Shown here in pieces: positions 8,925 to 18,142 of a DNA stretch of 64,000 nucleotides. The notes below the pieces were generated by a model. That model did no database searches, had not been told where the DNA came from, and was given only the letters and a program-made list of their open reading frames with translations. Where the stretch lies: assembly GCA_027317185.1 (NCBI GenBank), contig DAHVFB010000003.1:1-64000 (forward strand). The letters run 5' to 3'. Origin of the DNA: Deltaproteobacteria bacterium (GTDB taxonomy: Bacteria; Desulfobacterota; Binatia; Binatales; Binataceae). Position 1 is the stretch's first letter, and each line of letters starts with the position of its first letter. The position numbers and the translations under genes were made by a program.

Positions 8925-8977
8925 ATAGTGTTAGGCCGCGCGCGGCGTCAAAATGAGAGCGCCGGAATGGGAAAGCA

Positions 8978-10942
8978 ATGGCGAGCGGCAACTCGAAATA
9001 CCTCGGTACAATCGTCGAATATCTCGATCAGGGTAAGCTGCGTCCTGCCCTGGTGGTGCGTGAAGGTGACAAACGCCTGGTGGTGGTCGATGCGAGCGGG
9101 CGTGAAAAAGCGGTGGCGCCCGATCTGGTGCTGGTGCGGCATCACGAATGCCGGGCGGATTTGACCAATCTTCAACCGGTGCTGTCCGAGATCGAGGCGG
9201 AGCGAGCAAAACTCGCCGCCGACCTCGACCTTAACCTGCTGTGGGAAGTGGTGCATGAGCACAACCGCGCCTTTGACCCGCAGGAATTGGCGGAATTGTT
9301 CTTTGGCCGGCGCTCGCCAACCGCGGTCGCCGTGCTGCTCGAAAACCTGCTCGACGATCGGCTCTACTTCACCCGCCGCCATATGGAATTCGTCGCGCGC
9401 AGCAGCGAGCAGGTCGAACGCTTACGAGTTCAGCATAGCCGCGAACGTTTGAAGACCGAGGGCGCGCGCCGCACCCGTGCGCTGATCAAAGAGGTGCTCG
9501 ATGGTGGCGCGGCGCCAACGGAGGCCGAGCGCACTGAACTGGCCGCGGAGCTGACCGCCTATCTGAAGAATCCGTTCACCCGGCGTCAGGAATTAGAGGC
9601 CCTGCTAACCTATGCGGTGCCCGAGGTGCCGCCGGCAGAAATCGCAATCGAAGTGCTGGAATGGCTGGGCGTCACGCTCGATACCCCACGTTTTGCGCTG
9701 ATCGGTGGCCTGCCGCGATCGTTCAATGAGGCGGCGATTCGCGAATCGATCGAGGTGATCGCGCCCGATCGTCCACTGCCGGATGCCGAGATTTTCGCGA
9801 TCACTATCGATGACGAGGAAACCCGCGAGATCGACGACGCGCTGAGCTGTACGCCGGAGCCGGACGGAATCCTGCGCGTCAGCGTGCATATCGCCTTGCC
9901 GGCCGATTTCGTGCCGCGCGACGGCGCCATGGATCGGGAAGCTGCGATGCGGGCGGCGACCGTTTATCTGCCGGAAACGATCGTCCGGATGCTGCCCGAC
10001 GAAATCTCATGCCAGCGCGCGAGTTTGATCGCCGGGGAGTTGCGGCCCGTGCTCACGACCGAGGTCCGGCTGGGCGCCGGCGGCGAGCTTATGTCGCATT
10101 CGATCCGGCCCGGCCTGATCCGGATCGGGGAACGACTCGACTACAAGCGCGCCGATCTGATGCTGGCGCAGACCGGCAAGGCGGGCGCGGCCGCAGTTGC
10201 GCTCGGACATCTGCACGACGCGGCGATGAAGTTGCGCGAACGGCGGCGTCAGGCCGGGGCGATAATTTTTCATCGGCGCGAGACCAAGGTGCGGGTGCAT
10301 CAGGATCGGATCGAAATCGAGCTGATCGACAACAACTCGCCGAGCCGCAACCTGGTCGCTGAGTTCATGGTGCTGAGCAATTATATCGCGGCCAAGTATG
10401 CGGCCGACAATCGGCTGCCGATCATCTATCGAGTGCAGCCCAACGAAGGCGGCGACGCTATCATGCAACGCGCCCGCCTGTCGCTTTATCCTGAATATCA
10501 TGCCGGAATCGGGCTGGAGTGCTACGCGCAGTTGAGTTCACCGCTGCGGCGCTATGCCGACCTGGTTCTGCAACGGCAGTTGCTGGCGGCGCTGGGCGAT
10601 TCAGGCGCGCGCGCGTATGACGCCAATGAACTGCTGACCATCCTCGCCAAGGTCGAGAATGCCGAAGCCGAGTCCAAGGAACTCGAGCGCCGCGCCAAGC
10701 GTTACTGGATTCTGCGCTATCTTGAACGCCATGCGCGCGAACAGCCGCTGGCCGCGACCATGTTACGCGATGGCTACAGCGCCGAACTCAGCGATTATGC
10801 AATTCGCGGTTCGCTGCACGGAACTCCGTCGTTTCTTCAGGAAACGCAGATCGCAGTGCAAATCGATCGTATCGATCCGCTGCGTGGATTGCTCGCGCTA
10901 CGTTATGCCGGCCCGGCCAACGAATTACACGACGCTGGTTGA
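8978..10942 (+). CDS. RNB-domain ribonuclease (RNase II/R family)
   Basis: A 654-aa 3'-5' exoribonuclease-type protein. An N-terminal small-barrel-like region and a helical linker (to ~residue 245) precede the RNB catalytic domain. The metal-binding motif reads AITIDDEETREIDDALS, equivalent to the acidic cluster of RNase II/R. Further on come the RNB-typical NLVAEFMVLSN, IYRVQPNEGG and SSPLRRYADLVLQRQL. The C-terminal S1 domain of RNase R is not obvious and the N-terminus lacks classic cold-shock motifs, so it fits the shorter RNB group found in deltaproteobacteria and cyanobacteria. GGGAAAG precedes the ATG. Confidence 0.85.
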   Translation: MASGNSKYLGTIVEYLDQGKLRPALVVREGDKRLVVVDASGREKAVAPDLVLVRHHECRADLTNLQPVLSEIEAERAKLAADLDLNLLWEVVHEHNRAFDPQELAELFFGRRSPTAVAVLLENLLDDRLYFTRRHMEFVARSSEQVERLRVQHSRERLKTEGARRTRALIKEVLDGGAAPTEAERTELAAELTAYLKNPFTRRQELEALLTYAVPEVPPAEIAIEVLEWLGVTLDTPRFALIGGLPRSFNEAAIRESIEVIAPDRPLPDAEIFAITIDDEETREIDDALSCTPEPDGILRVSVHIALPADFVPRDGAMDREAAMRAATVYLPETIVRMLPDEISCQRASLIAGELRPVLTTEVRLGAGGELMSHSIRPGLIRIGERLDYKRADLMLAQTGKAGAAAVALGHLHDAAMKLRERRRQAGAIIFHRRETKVRVHQDRIEIELIDNNSPSRNLVAEFMVLSNYIAAKYAADNRLPIIYRVQPNEGGDAIMQRARLSLYPEYHAGIGLECYAQLSSPLRRYADLVLQRQLLAALGDSGARAYDANELLTILAKVENAEAESKELERRAKRYWILRYLERHAREQPLAATMLRDGYSAELSDYAIRGSLHGTPSFLQETQIAVQIDRIDPLRGLLALRYAGPANELHDAG

Positions 10943-10970
10943 GCCGGCATAACTCCCCCTCCCCGGATCT

Positions 10971-11177
10971 TTAGTGCATCTGGCTGCCGAGCATCTCGGC
11001 CGCATCCTGCCCCAGCCGCCAGCGATCGATCGACTCGATATTGAACCGCCAATCACTGCCCACCTTGAAGGCCGGCAATCTGCCCCTTCTGAGCTGGCGA
11101 TAAATGGTCGATGGATGAACCTTGAGATAACCAGAGAGCTCTTTCACCGTCATTACTTTGCTTTCATCATAAGTCAT
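10971..11177 (-). CDS. Excisionase-family HTH DNA-binding protein
   Basis: A compact DNA-binding protein of about 68 aa carrying a single MerR/excisionase-type winged helix: MTVKELSGYLKVHPSTIYRQ followed by a wing ending VGSDWRF and a terminal IDRWRL. The ORF track begins at 11252, but ATG 11177 (MTYDESK) gives the usual family length and follows a purine-rich GGCGGGAAAAAA. No integrase or phage gene is nearby, so it is more likely a small transcription factor than a true Xis. The region towards rnhB contains a perfect 14-bp palindrome that could be its operator. Confidence 0.7.
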   Translation of the reverse strand: MTYDESKVMTVKELSGYLKVHPSTIYRQLRRGRLPAFKVGSDWRFNIESIDRWRLGQDAAEMLGSQMH

Positions 11178-11358
11178 CGTTTTTTCCCGCCTCTCCTCTT
11201 CCGCATCCGGATTTCCCCCGGTCTGCTCTCGAAGTCCCCCGCAACTGAGCAAGGCTTATGCCGGAGCGACAGCAAAGACCGAATAAGACCAATCAGACTG
11301 CGCTTATCAAGCAGATCAGCGAGCTGCATTTGAATCCTGATGGGCGGCGCCAGCATGG

Positions 11359-11372
11359 CGTAAAGCTTTACG
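11359..11372. promoter_or_regulatory. Perfect 14-bp palindrome, possible operator
   Basis: CGTAAAGCTTTACG is fully self-complementary and sits in the divergent gap between the HTH gene and rnhB. Such palindromes are typical dimer-binding sites. A direct repeat ACATCTTT follows within 30 bp. Ownership by the adjacent HTH protein is inference. Confidence 0.35.
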
Positions 11373-11397
11373 TTTCAGATATTTTCACGAGCAATAA

Positions 11398-11425
11398 ACA
11401 TCTTTAAGCTACATTATACATCTTT
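11398..11425. repeat. ACATCTTT direct repeat in AT-rich promoter region
   Basis: Two copies of ACATCTTT, 20 bp apart, flank AAGCTACATTAT. This is the most AT-rich patch of the divergent region upstream of rnhB. Spacing of about two helical turns fits a regulatory or promoter role, not shown directly. Confidence 0.3.
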
Positions 11426-11527
11426 TGGCGACACAGGGTTTCGATTGCCAGAGGAAGCAATTTGCGTTTGATTTTAGGGCTGCCGTTCTGAATGATGGCA
11501 TCGCAGGATCGAGGAGGAGGCGGGGCC

Positions 11528-12154
11528 ATGAGCAAGCGGCCGGACTTGCGCTACGAGCGGAGGCTGTGGCGATTAGGCAACGAGACTGTTGCTGGATTGG
11601 ATGAAGCGGGGGTCGGACCGATGGCGGGGCCGGTGATCGCAGCCGCGGTTATTTTCCCGCCGGAGAGCTTTGTCCGCGGCGTTCATGACTCAAAACAGCT
11701 TACCCCGGAAAAGCGCGAGGAGCTTTACCCCCTAATCTTCGAGCAGGCGCGCGCGGTGGGAGTCGGGATCGCTGAACCTGAGGAAATCGACCAGCTCAAT
11801 ATCTACTGGGCCACGATGCTCGCCAGCCGCAGGGCGCTGGCCGCATTAACCCTCAAACCGCAGCATGTGCTGGTGGACGGCAGGCGTATTCCGGAAATCG
11901 AATATCAACAGACCGTGCTGGTTGGTGGCGACCGCAGGAGCTTCTGTATCGCCGCCGCCTCGATTATCGCGAAAGTCACCCGCGACCGGATCATGTGCGA
12001 GTACGATCAGAATCATCCGGGCTACGGCTTCGGACGGCATAAAGGCTACTGCACCGCAGATCATTTCGAAGCGCTGCAGCGCCTCGGCCCCTGTCCGATT
12101 CATCGGCGATCGTTCGCACCGGTGTTCGAGGCGGCGCAAATTCGGCTGTTATAA
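11528..12154 (+). CDS. rnhB: Ribonuclease HII
   Basis: Cleaves the RNA strand of RNA-DNA hybrids and single ribonucleotides embedded in DNA. The catalytic acidic residues are in GLDEAGVGPMAGP (DE), VHDSKQLTPEKRE and LVDGRRIP; the C-terminal HPGYGFGRHKGY is the RNase HII signature. Length of about 208 aa is normal. ATG 11528 is preferred over the tracked 11492 because it follows GGAGGAGGCGGGGCC. It is followed after about 140 bp by the pdh operon, which probably has its own promoter in that gap. Confidence 0.95.
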   Translation: MSKRPDLRYERRLWRLGNETVAGLDEAGVGPMAGPVIAAAVIFPPESFVRGVHDSKQLTPEKREELYPLIFEQARAVGVGIAEPEEIDQLNIYWATMLASRRALAALTLKPQHVLVDGRRIPEIEYQQTVLVGGDRRSFCIAAASIIAKVTRDRIMCEYDQNHPGYGFGRHKGYCTADHFEALQRLGPCPIHRRSFAPVFEAAQIRLL

Positions 12155-12295
12155 GGCCGGCTCGATCGCGGATACGGGAGATAAAATGTTGGCAACTGTG
12201 CGTATCGCGCTTAGCGGTCGCATTTACCCTGCCGTACAGCTTAAGCTAAACTTCCAAGTTGATATCAGCCACGAGTGCGTGGGAGTAACATAATT

Positions 12296-13318
12296 ATGGC
12301 GCTGGAACGTGACAAACTTACTGCCGAGCGGGCGCTTTTAACGCTAGGCGAAAGTGAACTGCTCGAACTCTATCGGCGCATGACCCTGATCCGGCGCTTT
12401 GAAGATCGGACTGCTGAAATGTACGCGCGCGGCAAGATCACGGGCTTCTGCCACCTGTATGCCGGCGAGGAAGCGGTGGCGGCAGGATCGATCTATGCCC
12501 TTTATGACAAGGATTATGTGGTCTCGACCTATCGCGAGCACGGCCATTGCCTGGCCAAAGGCGCCCCGCCGCGCAACGTGATGGCCGAGTTGTTCGGTAA
12601 GGAGACTGGCATCTCAAAGGGCCGCGGCGGCTCGATGCATCTGTTCGATCCGAATATGCGCTTCATGGGCGGCTACGCGATCGTGGGCGGCGGGCTGCCG
12701 CTGGCGGTGGGACTCGGGCTTTCAATCGCCTACAAGGAAGAGCCGGAAGTGGTGTGCTGCTTCTTCGGCGATGGTGCGCTGCCGCAGGGCGCATTTCATG
12801 AATCGCTCAATATGGCCTCGCTGTGGAAATTGCCCGTCATCTTTATCTGCGAGAACAATTTCTACGGCATGGGCACGCTGGTTCAGAATGCCATCTGCCA
12901 GCAGGAACTTTACCGCTTCGCAGAGCCATACAAGATGCCCGGCGTACGCGTCGATGGCATGGATGTACTCGAAGTCTACCAGGCGACGCTCGAAGCGGCC
13001 GCGCGCGCGCGCGAAGGCGACGGACCGTCGCTGATCGAAGCGGTAACTTACCGCTTCCGCGGACATTCGATGTCGGACCCGGCCGAATATCGTTCCAAAC
13101 GCGAAGAGCGGATATGGCAGGAGCGCGACCCGATCAAAAATTTGCGACGGCGCTTGCTGCGTGAACGCCGCGTGCCGGAGAGCCGGCTCGAAGCGATCGA
13201 ACTCGAGGTCAACGCGGTTATCGACGAGGCCGTCCGGTTCGCCGACGAAAGCCCGGAACCGCCAATTTCCGAACTGACCAAGAATGTTTACGTTGAACAA
13301 TCGGAGCGGCAGGGCTGA
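12296..13318 (+). CDS. pdhA: Pyruvate dehydrogenase E1 component, alpha subunit
   Basis: Alpha chain of the heterotetrameric thiamine-diphosphate E1 enzyme that decarboxylates pyruvate and passes the acetyl group to lipoyl-E2. The family pattern is complete: RRFEDRTAEMYARGKI, YREHGHCLAKG, SKGRGGSMHLFD, the ThDP-binding GDGALPQGAFHES extending to CENN, and the regulatory-loop region YRFRGHSMSDPAEYR. Start ATG 12296 follows GGGAG; the tracked start at 12275 adds seven residues without support. The last base of its stop codon is the first base of the pdhB start (TGATG), indicating translational coupling. Confidence 0.95.
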   Translation: MALERDKLTAERALLTLGESELLELYRRMTLIRRFEDRTAEMYARGKITGFCHLYAGEEAVAAGSIYALYDKDYVVSTYREHGHCLAKGAPPRNVMAELFGKETGISKGRGGSMHLFDPNMRFMGGYAIVGGGLPLAVGLGLSIAYKEEPEVVCCFFGDGALPQGAFHESLNMASLWKLPVIFICENNFYGMGTLVQNAICQQELYRFAEPYKMPGVRVDGMDVLEVYQATLEAAARAREGDGPSLIEAVTYRFRGHSMSDPAEYRSKREERIWQERDPIKNLRRRLLRERRVPESRLEAIELEVNAVIDEAVRFADESPEPPISELTKNVYVEQSERQG

Positions 13319-14289
13319 TGGCAAAGATCAGTTATCGTGAGGCGTTGAATCAGGCGCTCGTTGAAGAGATGACGCGTGATGATCGCGTCTTCATCATGGG
13401 CGAGGAAGTCGGCTATTTTGGCGGTGCCTTTAAGGTTACCGACGGACTGCTGGCGACCTTCGGCGAAAAGCGGGTGCGTGATACTCCGATTTCTGAACTG
13501 TCGATCGTCGGCGCTGGAATCGGCGCAGCGATGGCTGGGCTGAAGCCGGTGGTGGAGTTGATGACGGTTAACTTCGGCCTGCTGGCGATGGACCAGATCG
13601 TCAACCACGCCGCTAAGATTCATTACATGTTCGGCGGACAAGCCAAGGTGCCGATCGTGATTCGCGCGCCGCAAGGCGGCGGCCATCAGTTGGGCGCTCA
13701 GCATAGTCAAAGCCTCGAGTCTTATTTCCTCCACTGTCCCGGCCTGCGAGTGGTTATTCCGGCCACCGCGGCCGATGCCAAAGGGCTGCTCAAAACTGCG
13801 ATCCGCCAGGAGGATCCGGTGATCTTCCTCGAACATGAATCGCTGTACGGGATGAAGAGCGAGGTGCCCGAGGGCGAGCATCTGGTGCCCTTCGGCGTCG
13901 CCAATGTGGTGCGTCCCGGCAAAGACGTTACGATTATCACCTATGCCAAGTGCCTGTACGATTCGATGCGCGCGGCCGAAGCGCTCGAGAACGAAGGCAT
14001 CGACGCCGAGGTGATCGATCTTCGCACGCTTAATCCGCTCGACCTCAACAAGTGCGTCGAATCGGTCAAGAAAACCGGCAAGGCGATCATGGTTTACGAA
14101 GGCTGGCGCACGGGCGGAGCGGGCGCGGAAGTGGCGGCGCAATTATACGAAGCCTGCTTCGACGATCTCGATGCGCCGATCGAGCGTATCGCAACCAGAG
14201 ATACTCCGATGCCGTACAATGCGAAGCTCGAACGCGCGGCGCTGCCGAGTCCGTCGGATATCGTCAAGGTGGCCGAACGCCTGGTTTAG
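13318..14289 (+). CDS. pdhB: Pyruvate dehydrogenase E1 component, beta subunit
   Basis: Beta chain of E1, forming the a2b2 heterotetramer with PdhA. Typical segments are SYREALNQALVEEM, FIMGEEVGYFGGAFKVT, RVRDTPISELSIVGAGIGAA, MTVNFGLLAMDQIVNHAAK and RAPQGGGHQLGAQHSQS; the last holds the conserved catalytic His region. The C-terminal transketolase-like domain contains VIDLRTLNPLD. Length 323 aa is standard. A 178-bp gap separates it from pdhC, unusual in an otherwise tight operon; that gap contains an 18-bp repeated unit. Confidence 0.95.
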   Translation: MAKISYREALNQALVEEMTRDDRVFIMGEEVGYFGGAFKVTDGLLATFGEKRVRDTPISELSIVGAGIGAAMAGLKPVVELMTVNFGLLAMDQIVNHAAKIHYMFGGQAKVPIVIRAPQGGGHQLGAQHSQSLESYFLHCPGLRVVIPATAADAKGLLKTAIRQEDPVIFLEHESLYGMKSEVPEGEHLVPFGVANVVRPGKDVTIITYAKCLYDSMRAAEALENEGIDAEVIDLRTLNPLDLNKCVESVKKTGKAIMVYEGWRTGGAGAEVAAQLYEACFDDLDAPIERIATRDTPMPYNAKLERAALPSPSDIVKVAERLV

Positions 14290-14422
14290 GAATTTCCTTT
14301 ACCGGTGTTCACCGCCCCCTCCGGGATCACGCGAAAGAGCCGTGACGGCATTTCCATTTTTGGCGCACAATGCTGGTATTGAGACCGTGCGCCGCGTAGC
14401 GTAAGCCACAATTACCGAAAGA

Positions 14423-14449
14423 TTCGGAATCGCCACAAGGTTCGGAATC
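14423..14449. repeat. Short repeat before pdhC
   Basis: TTCGGAATC occurs at 14423 and again at 14441, an 18-bp period, in the 178-bp pdhB-pdhC spacer just ahead of the pdhC ribosome-binding site. The first copy is part of the palindrome GATTCGGAATC. It could be a regulator or RNA-processing site between the E1 and E2 cistrons. Confidence 0.3.
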
Positions 14450-14467
14450 ATCGAAAGGGTTCGATCA

Positions 14468-15916
14468 ATGAGCAACGAAATTACGATGCCGAAGCTCTCC
14501 GACACGATGGAAGAGGGCAAGATCATCCGCTGGCTTAAACGCGCGGGCGACTCGATCCGGCATGGCGAAGCGATCGCGGAAGTCGAAACCGACAAGGCCG
14601 ACATGGTGATGGAATCGTTCGACGAAGGCGTGATCGAGGAAATTCGCCTGCCCGAAGGACAAAGCGCGCATGTCGGCACTGTAATCGCGACCTTTCGCAA
14701 AGCGGGCGACCAGTCCGGCGCATCGGCCGAGCGGGAAGAGCCGGTCACGGCGATTCCAACCTCACGCGAGGAGGAGGACGAAGAGCCGGCCACCGCAATT
14801 CCGACCGCGCGCGAACCCGAGCAACCCGCGCGTTATCAACCGCAATCGGAATCTTTCGGCGAAGTGGCGCGCGAGCGTCAGCCATCGTCCGATTCTGAAG
14901 GCGATCGCGCCAACGGCCTCGCCACTCCCCCGCAGTTTCATCCGGCTCTGAGCGGTCATCCGTCCGCCGCACCGACCGGAATCGCGATGCCGCCGCCACG
15001 CCTGGTGCAGCCGGAACAGCGGCCGGCAGTTCGTCAGATCGAGTCCGGGGATGCCTCGAAGGTGAAGGCCTCGCCATTGGCCCGGCGCGCCGCCGAGGAA
15101 GCCGGTCTCGATTTGTCGGCTGTGCGCGGCACCGGCCCGGACAACCGGGTAACCAAGCGCGATATCGACAACTTCCTGCGCGAGCAGCAGATGTTCCGCT
15201 TCCGCCGCTTGATTGCGCCGCGTGAAGGCGCTCCCGGCACGCGCGAGGAACTGACCGCGATGCGCAAGACGATCGCCAACCGGATGGCGATCTCCAAGCG
15301 CGAGATTCCGCACTTCTACGTCACCATCGAAGTGGACATGGAAGAGGCGGTGCGCTTCAAGAACTCGCTGGAGGCGGTCGAGCTTTTCGACGAAGATATC
15401 TCCTACAACGACATCATCATCAAAGCCACCGCGCTGGCCCTGAGCCGCTTCACGCGGATGAACGCCGCGTTCGAGAACGAGGGCATCTCGATCTATCCGC
15501 ACATCAATATTGGCGTCGCGGTTGCGGTTGAAGATGGGCTTATCGTCCCGGTTATCCACGGCTGCGAGCGCAAGGCGCTGCCCGAAATCGCCCGTAGTGC
15601 TCATCGGCTGGTCTCGAAGGCCGCGCAGGGTGGCTTTACCGCCGAAGAACTGTCCGGCGGCACTTTCACCATTTCGAACATGGGCATGCTGGGGATCGAG
15701 CATTTTTCGGCGGTGATCGTGCCGGGTCAGGCGGCCATCCTCGCCGTGAGCGCAATCAAGGATCGTCCGGTCGTCCGCAATGGCCAGATCACGATCGGCA
15801 AAACCATGATGGTCACCGTGTCGTGCGACCATCGGGTAATCGATGGTGTGGTGGCGGGACGCTTCCTGCAGGATCTTAAACGCTTCCTGGAAAATCCCGC
15901 GAGCCTGCTGGTCTAA
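14468..15916 (+). CDS. pdhC: Pyruvate dehydrogenase E2, dihydrolipoamide acetyltransferase
   Basis: Core subunit of the PDH complex, transferring acetyl from lipoate to CoA. Domain order: one N-terminal lipoyl domain with the lipoylated Lys in VETDKADMVMES (~residue 43); a long Glu/Pro/Ala-rich flexible linker; a peripheral-subunit-binding domain at SPLARRAAEEAGLDLS through NRVTKRDID; and the catalytic domain ending with the active-site SCDHRVIDG motif (HxxxDG). At 482 aa with a single lipoyl domain it resembles alphaproteobacterial-type E2. The a2b2 E1 genes upstream and lpdA/lipB/lipA downstream favour pyruvate over branched-chain keto acids as substrate, but the latter is not strictly excluded. 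Confidence 0.92.
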   Translation: MSNEITMPKLSDTMEEGKIIRWLKRAGDSIRHGEAIAEVETDKADMVMESFDEGVIEEIRLPEGQSAHVGTVIATFRKAGDQSGASAEREEPVTAIPTSREEEDEEPATAIPTAREPEQPARYQPQSESFGEVARERQPSSDSEGDRANGLATPPQFHPALSGHPSAAPTGIAMPPPRLVQPEQRPAVRQIESGDASKVKASPLARRAAEEAGLDLSAVRGTGPDNRVTKRDIDNFLREQQMFRFRRLIAPREGAPGTREELTAMRKTIANRMAISKREIPHFYVTIEVDMEEAVRFKNSLEAVELFDEDISYNDIIIKATALALSRFTRMNAAFENEGISIYPHINIGVAVAVEDGLIVPVIHGCERKALPEIARSAHRLVSKAAQGGFTAEELSGGTFTISNMGMLGIEHFSAVIVPGQAAILAVSAIKDRPVVRNGQITIGKTMMVTVSCDHRVIDGVVAGRFLQDLKRFLENPASLLV

Positions 15917-15991
15917 CCGGAGCATCGGCGCGGCCGCTCACAACGATCGCAAAACGATCGCTCGCCTGTCCGCCGCCGGAAAGGATAAAAC

Positions 15992-17404
15992 TTGGCTAGC
16001 CAGCGATACGACCTGGTGGTAATCGGATCGGGCCCCGGCGGCTACGTCGCGGCGATCCGCGCGAGTCAGCTCGAGATGCGCGTCGCCGTGATCGAACGCG
16101 ATAATCCCGGCGGTGTGTGCCTGAACTGGGGTTGCATCCCCTCCAAGGCGCTACTGAATTCGGCCGAAACCATGGAGGCGATTCGCGGCGCCGCGAGCGA
16201 ACATGGGATCGAGGTGGGCGAAATCCGCTTCGATTTCAAACGCGTTATCGCACGTTCGCGCGAAGCTGCCGACAAGCTCTCGCGCGGCGTCCGCTATCTG
16301 CTGCGCAAAAACAATATCGATCTCTATGAAGCCGAAGGCGTTCTGACCGGACCGCACACTATCGCTTTGAAGCCGGTCGCCGGTAAGCCCACGCCCGCCG
16401 CACCATTGTTGGAAGCGGAGAAAATCCTGATCGCCACCGGCTCCGGTGAACGCTTGTTCCCCGGCATGGCGATCGGCGACGGCGTAATGACCAGTCATGA
16501 AGCGCTGATCAACGATCAGCTACCTAAATCGATTGTCGTGATTGGTGCGGGCGCGGTGGGACTTGAATTCGCCTATTTTTATCGCGCTTTCGGCGTCGAG
16601 GTGACTATCGTCGAACTGGAGCAACAGATGCTGCCCGGCTTCGACACCGAGGTCGCCGCGGAGTTGCATCGTTCATTCGTCAAACGCGGGATGAAAGTGC
16701 TCCTGGGCCATCGCTATAAATCGATGGAAAAGCGCGGCGGCAACTGGTCGATTGTGCTGGAAGCCGGCGGCGCCGCCAGCAGCGTCGAGGCGGAGGCGGT
16801 GCTGATCGCGGTCGGACGGGTGCCCCTGAGCAGTTTAATCGGGCTCGACAAGGTCGGGGTCGAGGCGGGGCGCGGCGGTTTTATCACAATCGACGATTCG
16901 TTCCGCACCACCTGCCCCAGTATCTATGCGATTGGCGATGTCGCCCGCACTCCCTTGCTGGCGCACAAGGCTTCGGCCGAGGGCGTCGCGGCGGTCGAAA
17001 TCATGGCGGGCGAACGCGAACCGGGATTCGATCTCGATACCATTGCGGGATGCATTTACTGCGAGCCCGAGGTTGCCACCGTGGGATTGACCGAGGCGCA
17101 GGCGCGCGCGCGGGGAATCGAGGTTAAGATCGGAAAGATTCCTTTCCGCGCAATCGGCAAGGCGGTAGCGGTCAATCAGACCGAAGGGTTCGTCAAGCTG
17201 GTAGCGAGCAAAAAATACGGCGAAGTGCTCGGATGCCAGATTATAGGCCATCGCGCCACCGACTTGATTTCGGAAGTGGTGCTGGGCCGTACGCTGGAAA
17301 CCACCACCGCCGAAATCGGCAAGACCGCCCATCCGCATCCCACGCTCTCGGAAGCTATAATGGAAGCCGCGCTCGCCGCCGAAGGCGAGGCCATCAACTA
17401 TTGA
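15992..17404 (+). CDS. lpdA: Dihydrolipoyl dehydrogenase (E3)
   Basis: FAD disulfide oxidoreductase that reoxidises dihydrolipoyl-E2 with NAD+. Visible are the FAD Rossmann motif VVIGSGPGGYVAAI, the redox disulfide GGVCLNWGCIPSKALL, the NAD-binding IVVIGAGAVGLEFAYF, the second FAD segment IYAIGDV, and the C-terminal catalytic His-Glu pair in HPHPTLSEA. The start is TTG at 15992, preceded by GGAAAGGATAAAAC; no better ATG exists. It lies 75 bp after pdhC and 7 bp before lipB, so it reads as part of one transcript. Confidence 0.95.
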   Translation: MASQRYDLVVIGSGPGGYVAAIRASQLEMRVAVIERDNPGGVCLNWGCIPSKALLNSAETMEAIRGAASEHGIEVGEIRFDFKRVIARSREAADKLSRGVRYLLRKNNIDLYEAEGVLTGPHTIALKPVAGKPTPAAPLLEAEKILIATGSGERLFPGMAIGDGVMTSHEALINDQLPKSIVVIGAGAVGLEFAYFYRAFGVEVTIVELEQQMLPGFDTEVAAELHRSFVKRGMKVLLGHRYKSMEKRGGNWSIVLEAGGAASSVEAEAVLIAVGRVPLSSLIGLDKVGVEAGRGGFITIDDSFRTTCPSIYAIGDVARTPLLAHKASAEGVAAVEIMAGEREPGFDLDTIAGCIYCEPEVATVGLTEAQARARGIEVKIGKIPFRAIGKAVAVNQTEGFVKLVASKKYGEVLGCQIIGHRATDLISEVVLGRTLETTTAEIGKTAHPHPTLSEAIMEAALAAEGEAINY

Positions 17405-17411
17405 CGCACGG

Positions 17412-18128
17412 ATGAACGGCGGCCGCAAACTCAGCCTTGCACGACTCGGAACAGTCGAGTATCAGCCCGCGTTGCGGCTGCAGGAAGCGATTGTGCGCGC
17501 GCGCCTGGACAATCGCATCGCCGACACCTTGCTGATGCTCGAGCATCCGCACGTCTTCACGCTTGGGCGCGGCGGTGACGATCGTTTTCTGATTGATCGC
17601 CCCGAGATGGTGCCGATCCATCGAGTGTCGCGGGGCGGGCAGATTACCTATCACGGACCCGGTCAACTGATTGGCTATCCGATTCTGAAGCTTGAGGGCG
17701 CGGGGCGCGATATCGCGCTCTATCTGCGCAAGCTCGAGGCGGCGATGATCGACGCGCTGGGGCGGATCGGAATTGCGGCAAACCGGCGCGATGGTCTTAC
17801 CGGGGTATGGGTCGGTGACAGGAAAATCGCCTCGATCGGCGTCGGCTTGCGGCGCTGGGTAACCTACCATGGTATGGCGCTGAACGTGGCGAGCGATCTG
17901 CGATTTTTTGACGCCATCGTGCCGTGCGGAATCGCCGGCTGCCAGATGACCTCGATCGCCGCACTCGGTTATCCGGGGGTCTCGCAAGTTCACTTCGCGC
18001 GGATAATGGAAGAAAGCTTCGCCTCGCGGTTCGGATACGATTTTATCGAACCCGCCGATCCGGCTGCGCTGTGGGACCTGATTGACGCGCCAACCTCCGC
18101 TTGCGAAGCTCAACCTGAGCACAGATGA
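17412..18128 (+). CDS. lipB: Octanoyltransferase
   Basis: Transfers octanoate from acyl carrier protein to lipoyl domains, the first step of de novo lipoylation. The signature RGGQITYHGPGQLIGYPI and the catalytic Cys-Lys dyad (KIASIG and VPCGIAGC) are present. Length of 238 aa is usual. Its position between lpdA and lipA supplies cofactor assembly to the E2 encoded upstream. Confidence 0.95.
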   Translation: MNGGRKLSLARLGTVEYQPALRLQEAIVRARLDNRIADTLLMLEHPHVFTLGRGGDDRFLIDRPEMVPIHRVSRGGQITYHGPGQLIGYPILKLEGAGRDIALYLRKLEAAMIDALGRIGIAANRRDGLTGVWVGDRKIASIGVGLRRWVTYHGMALNVASDLRFFDAIVPCGIAGCQMTSIAALGYPGVSQVHFARIMEESFASRFGYDFIEPADPAALWDLIDAPTSACEAQPEHR

Positions 18129-18142
18129 CCGGCTGAGCAAAG

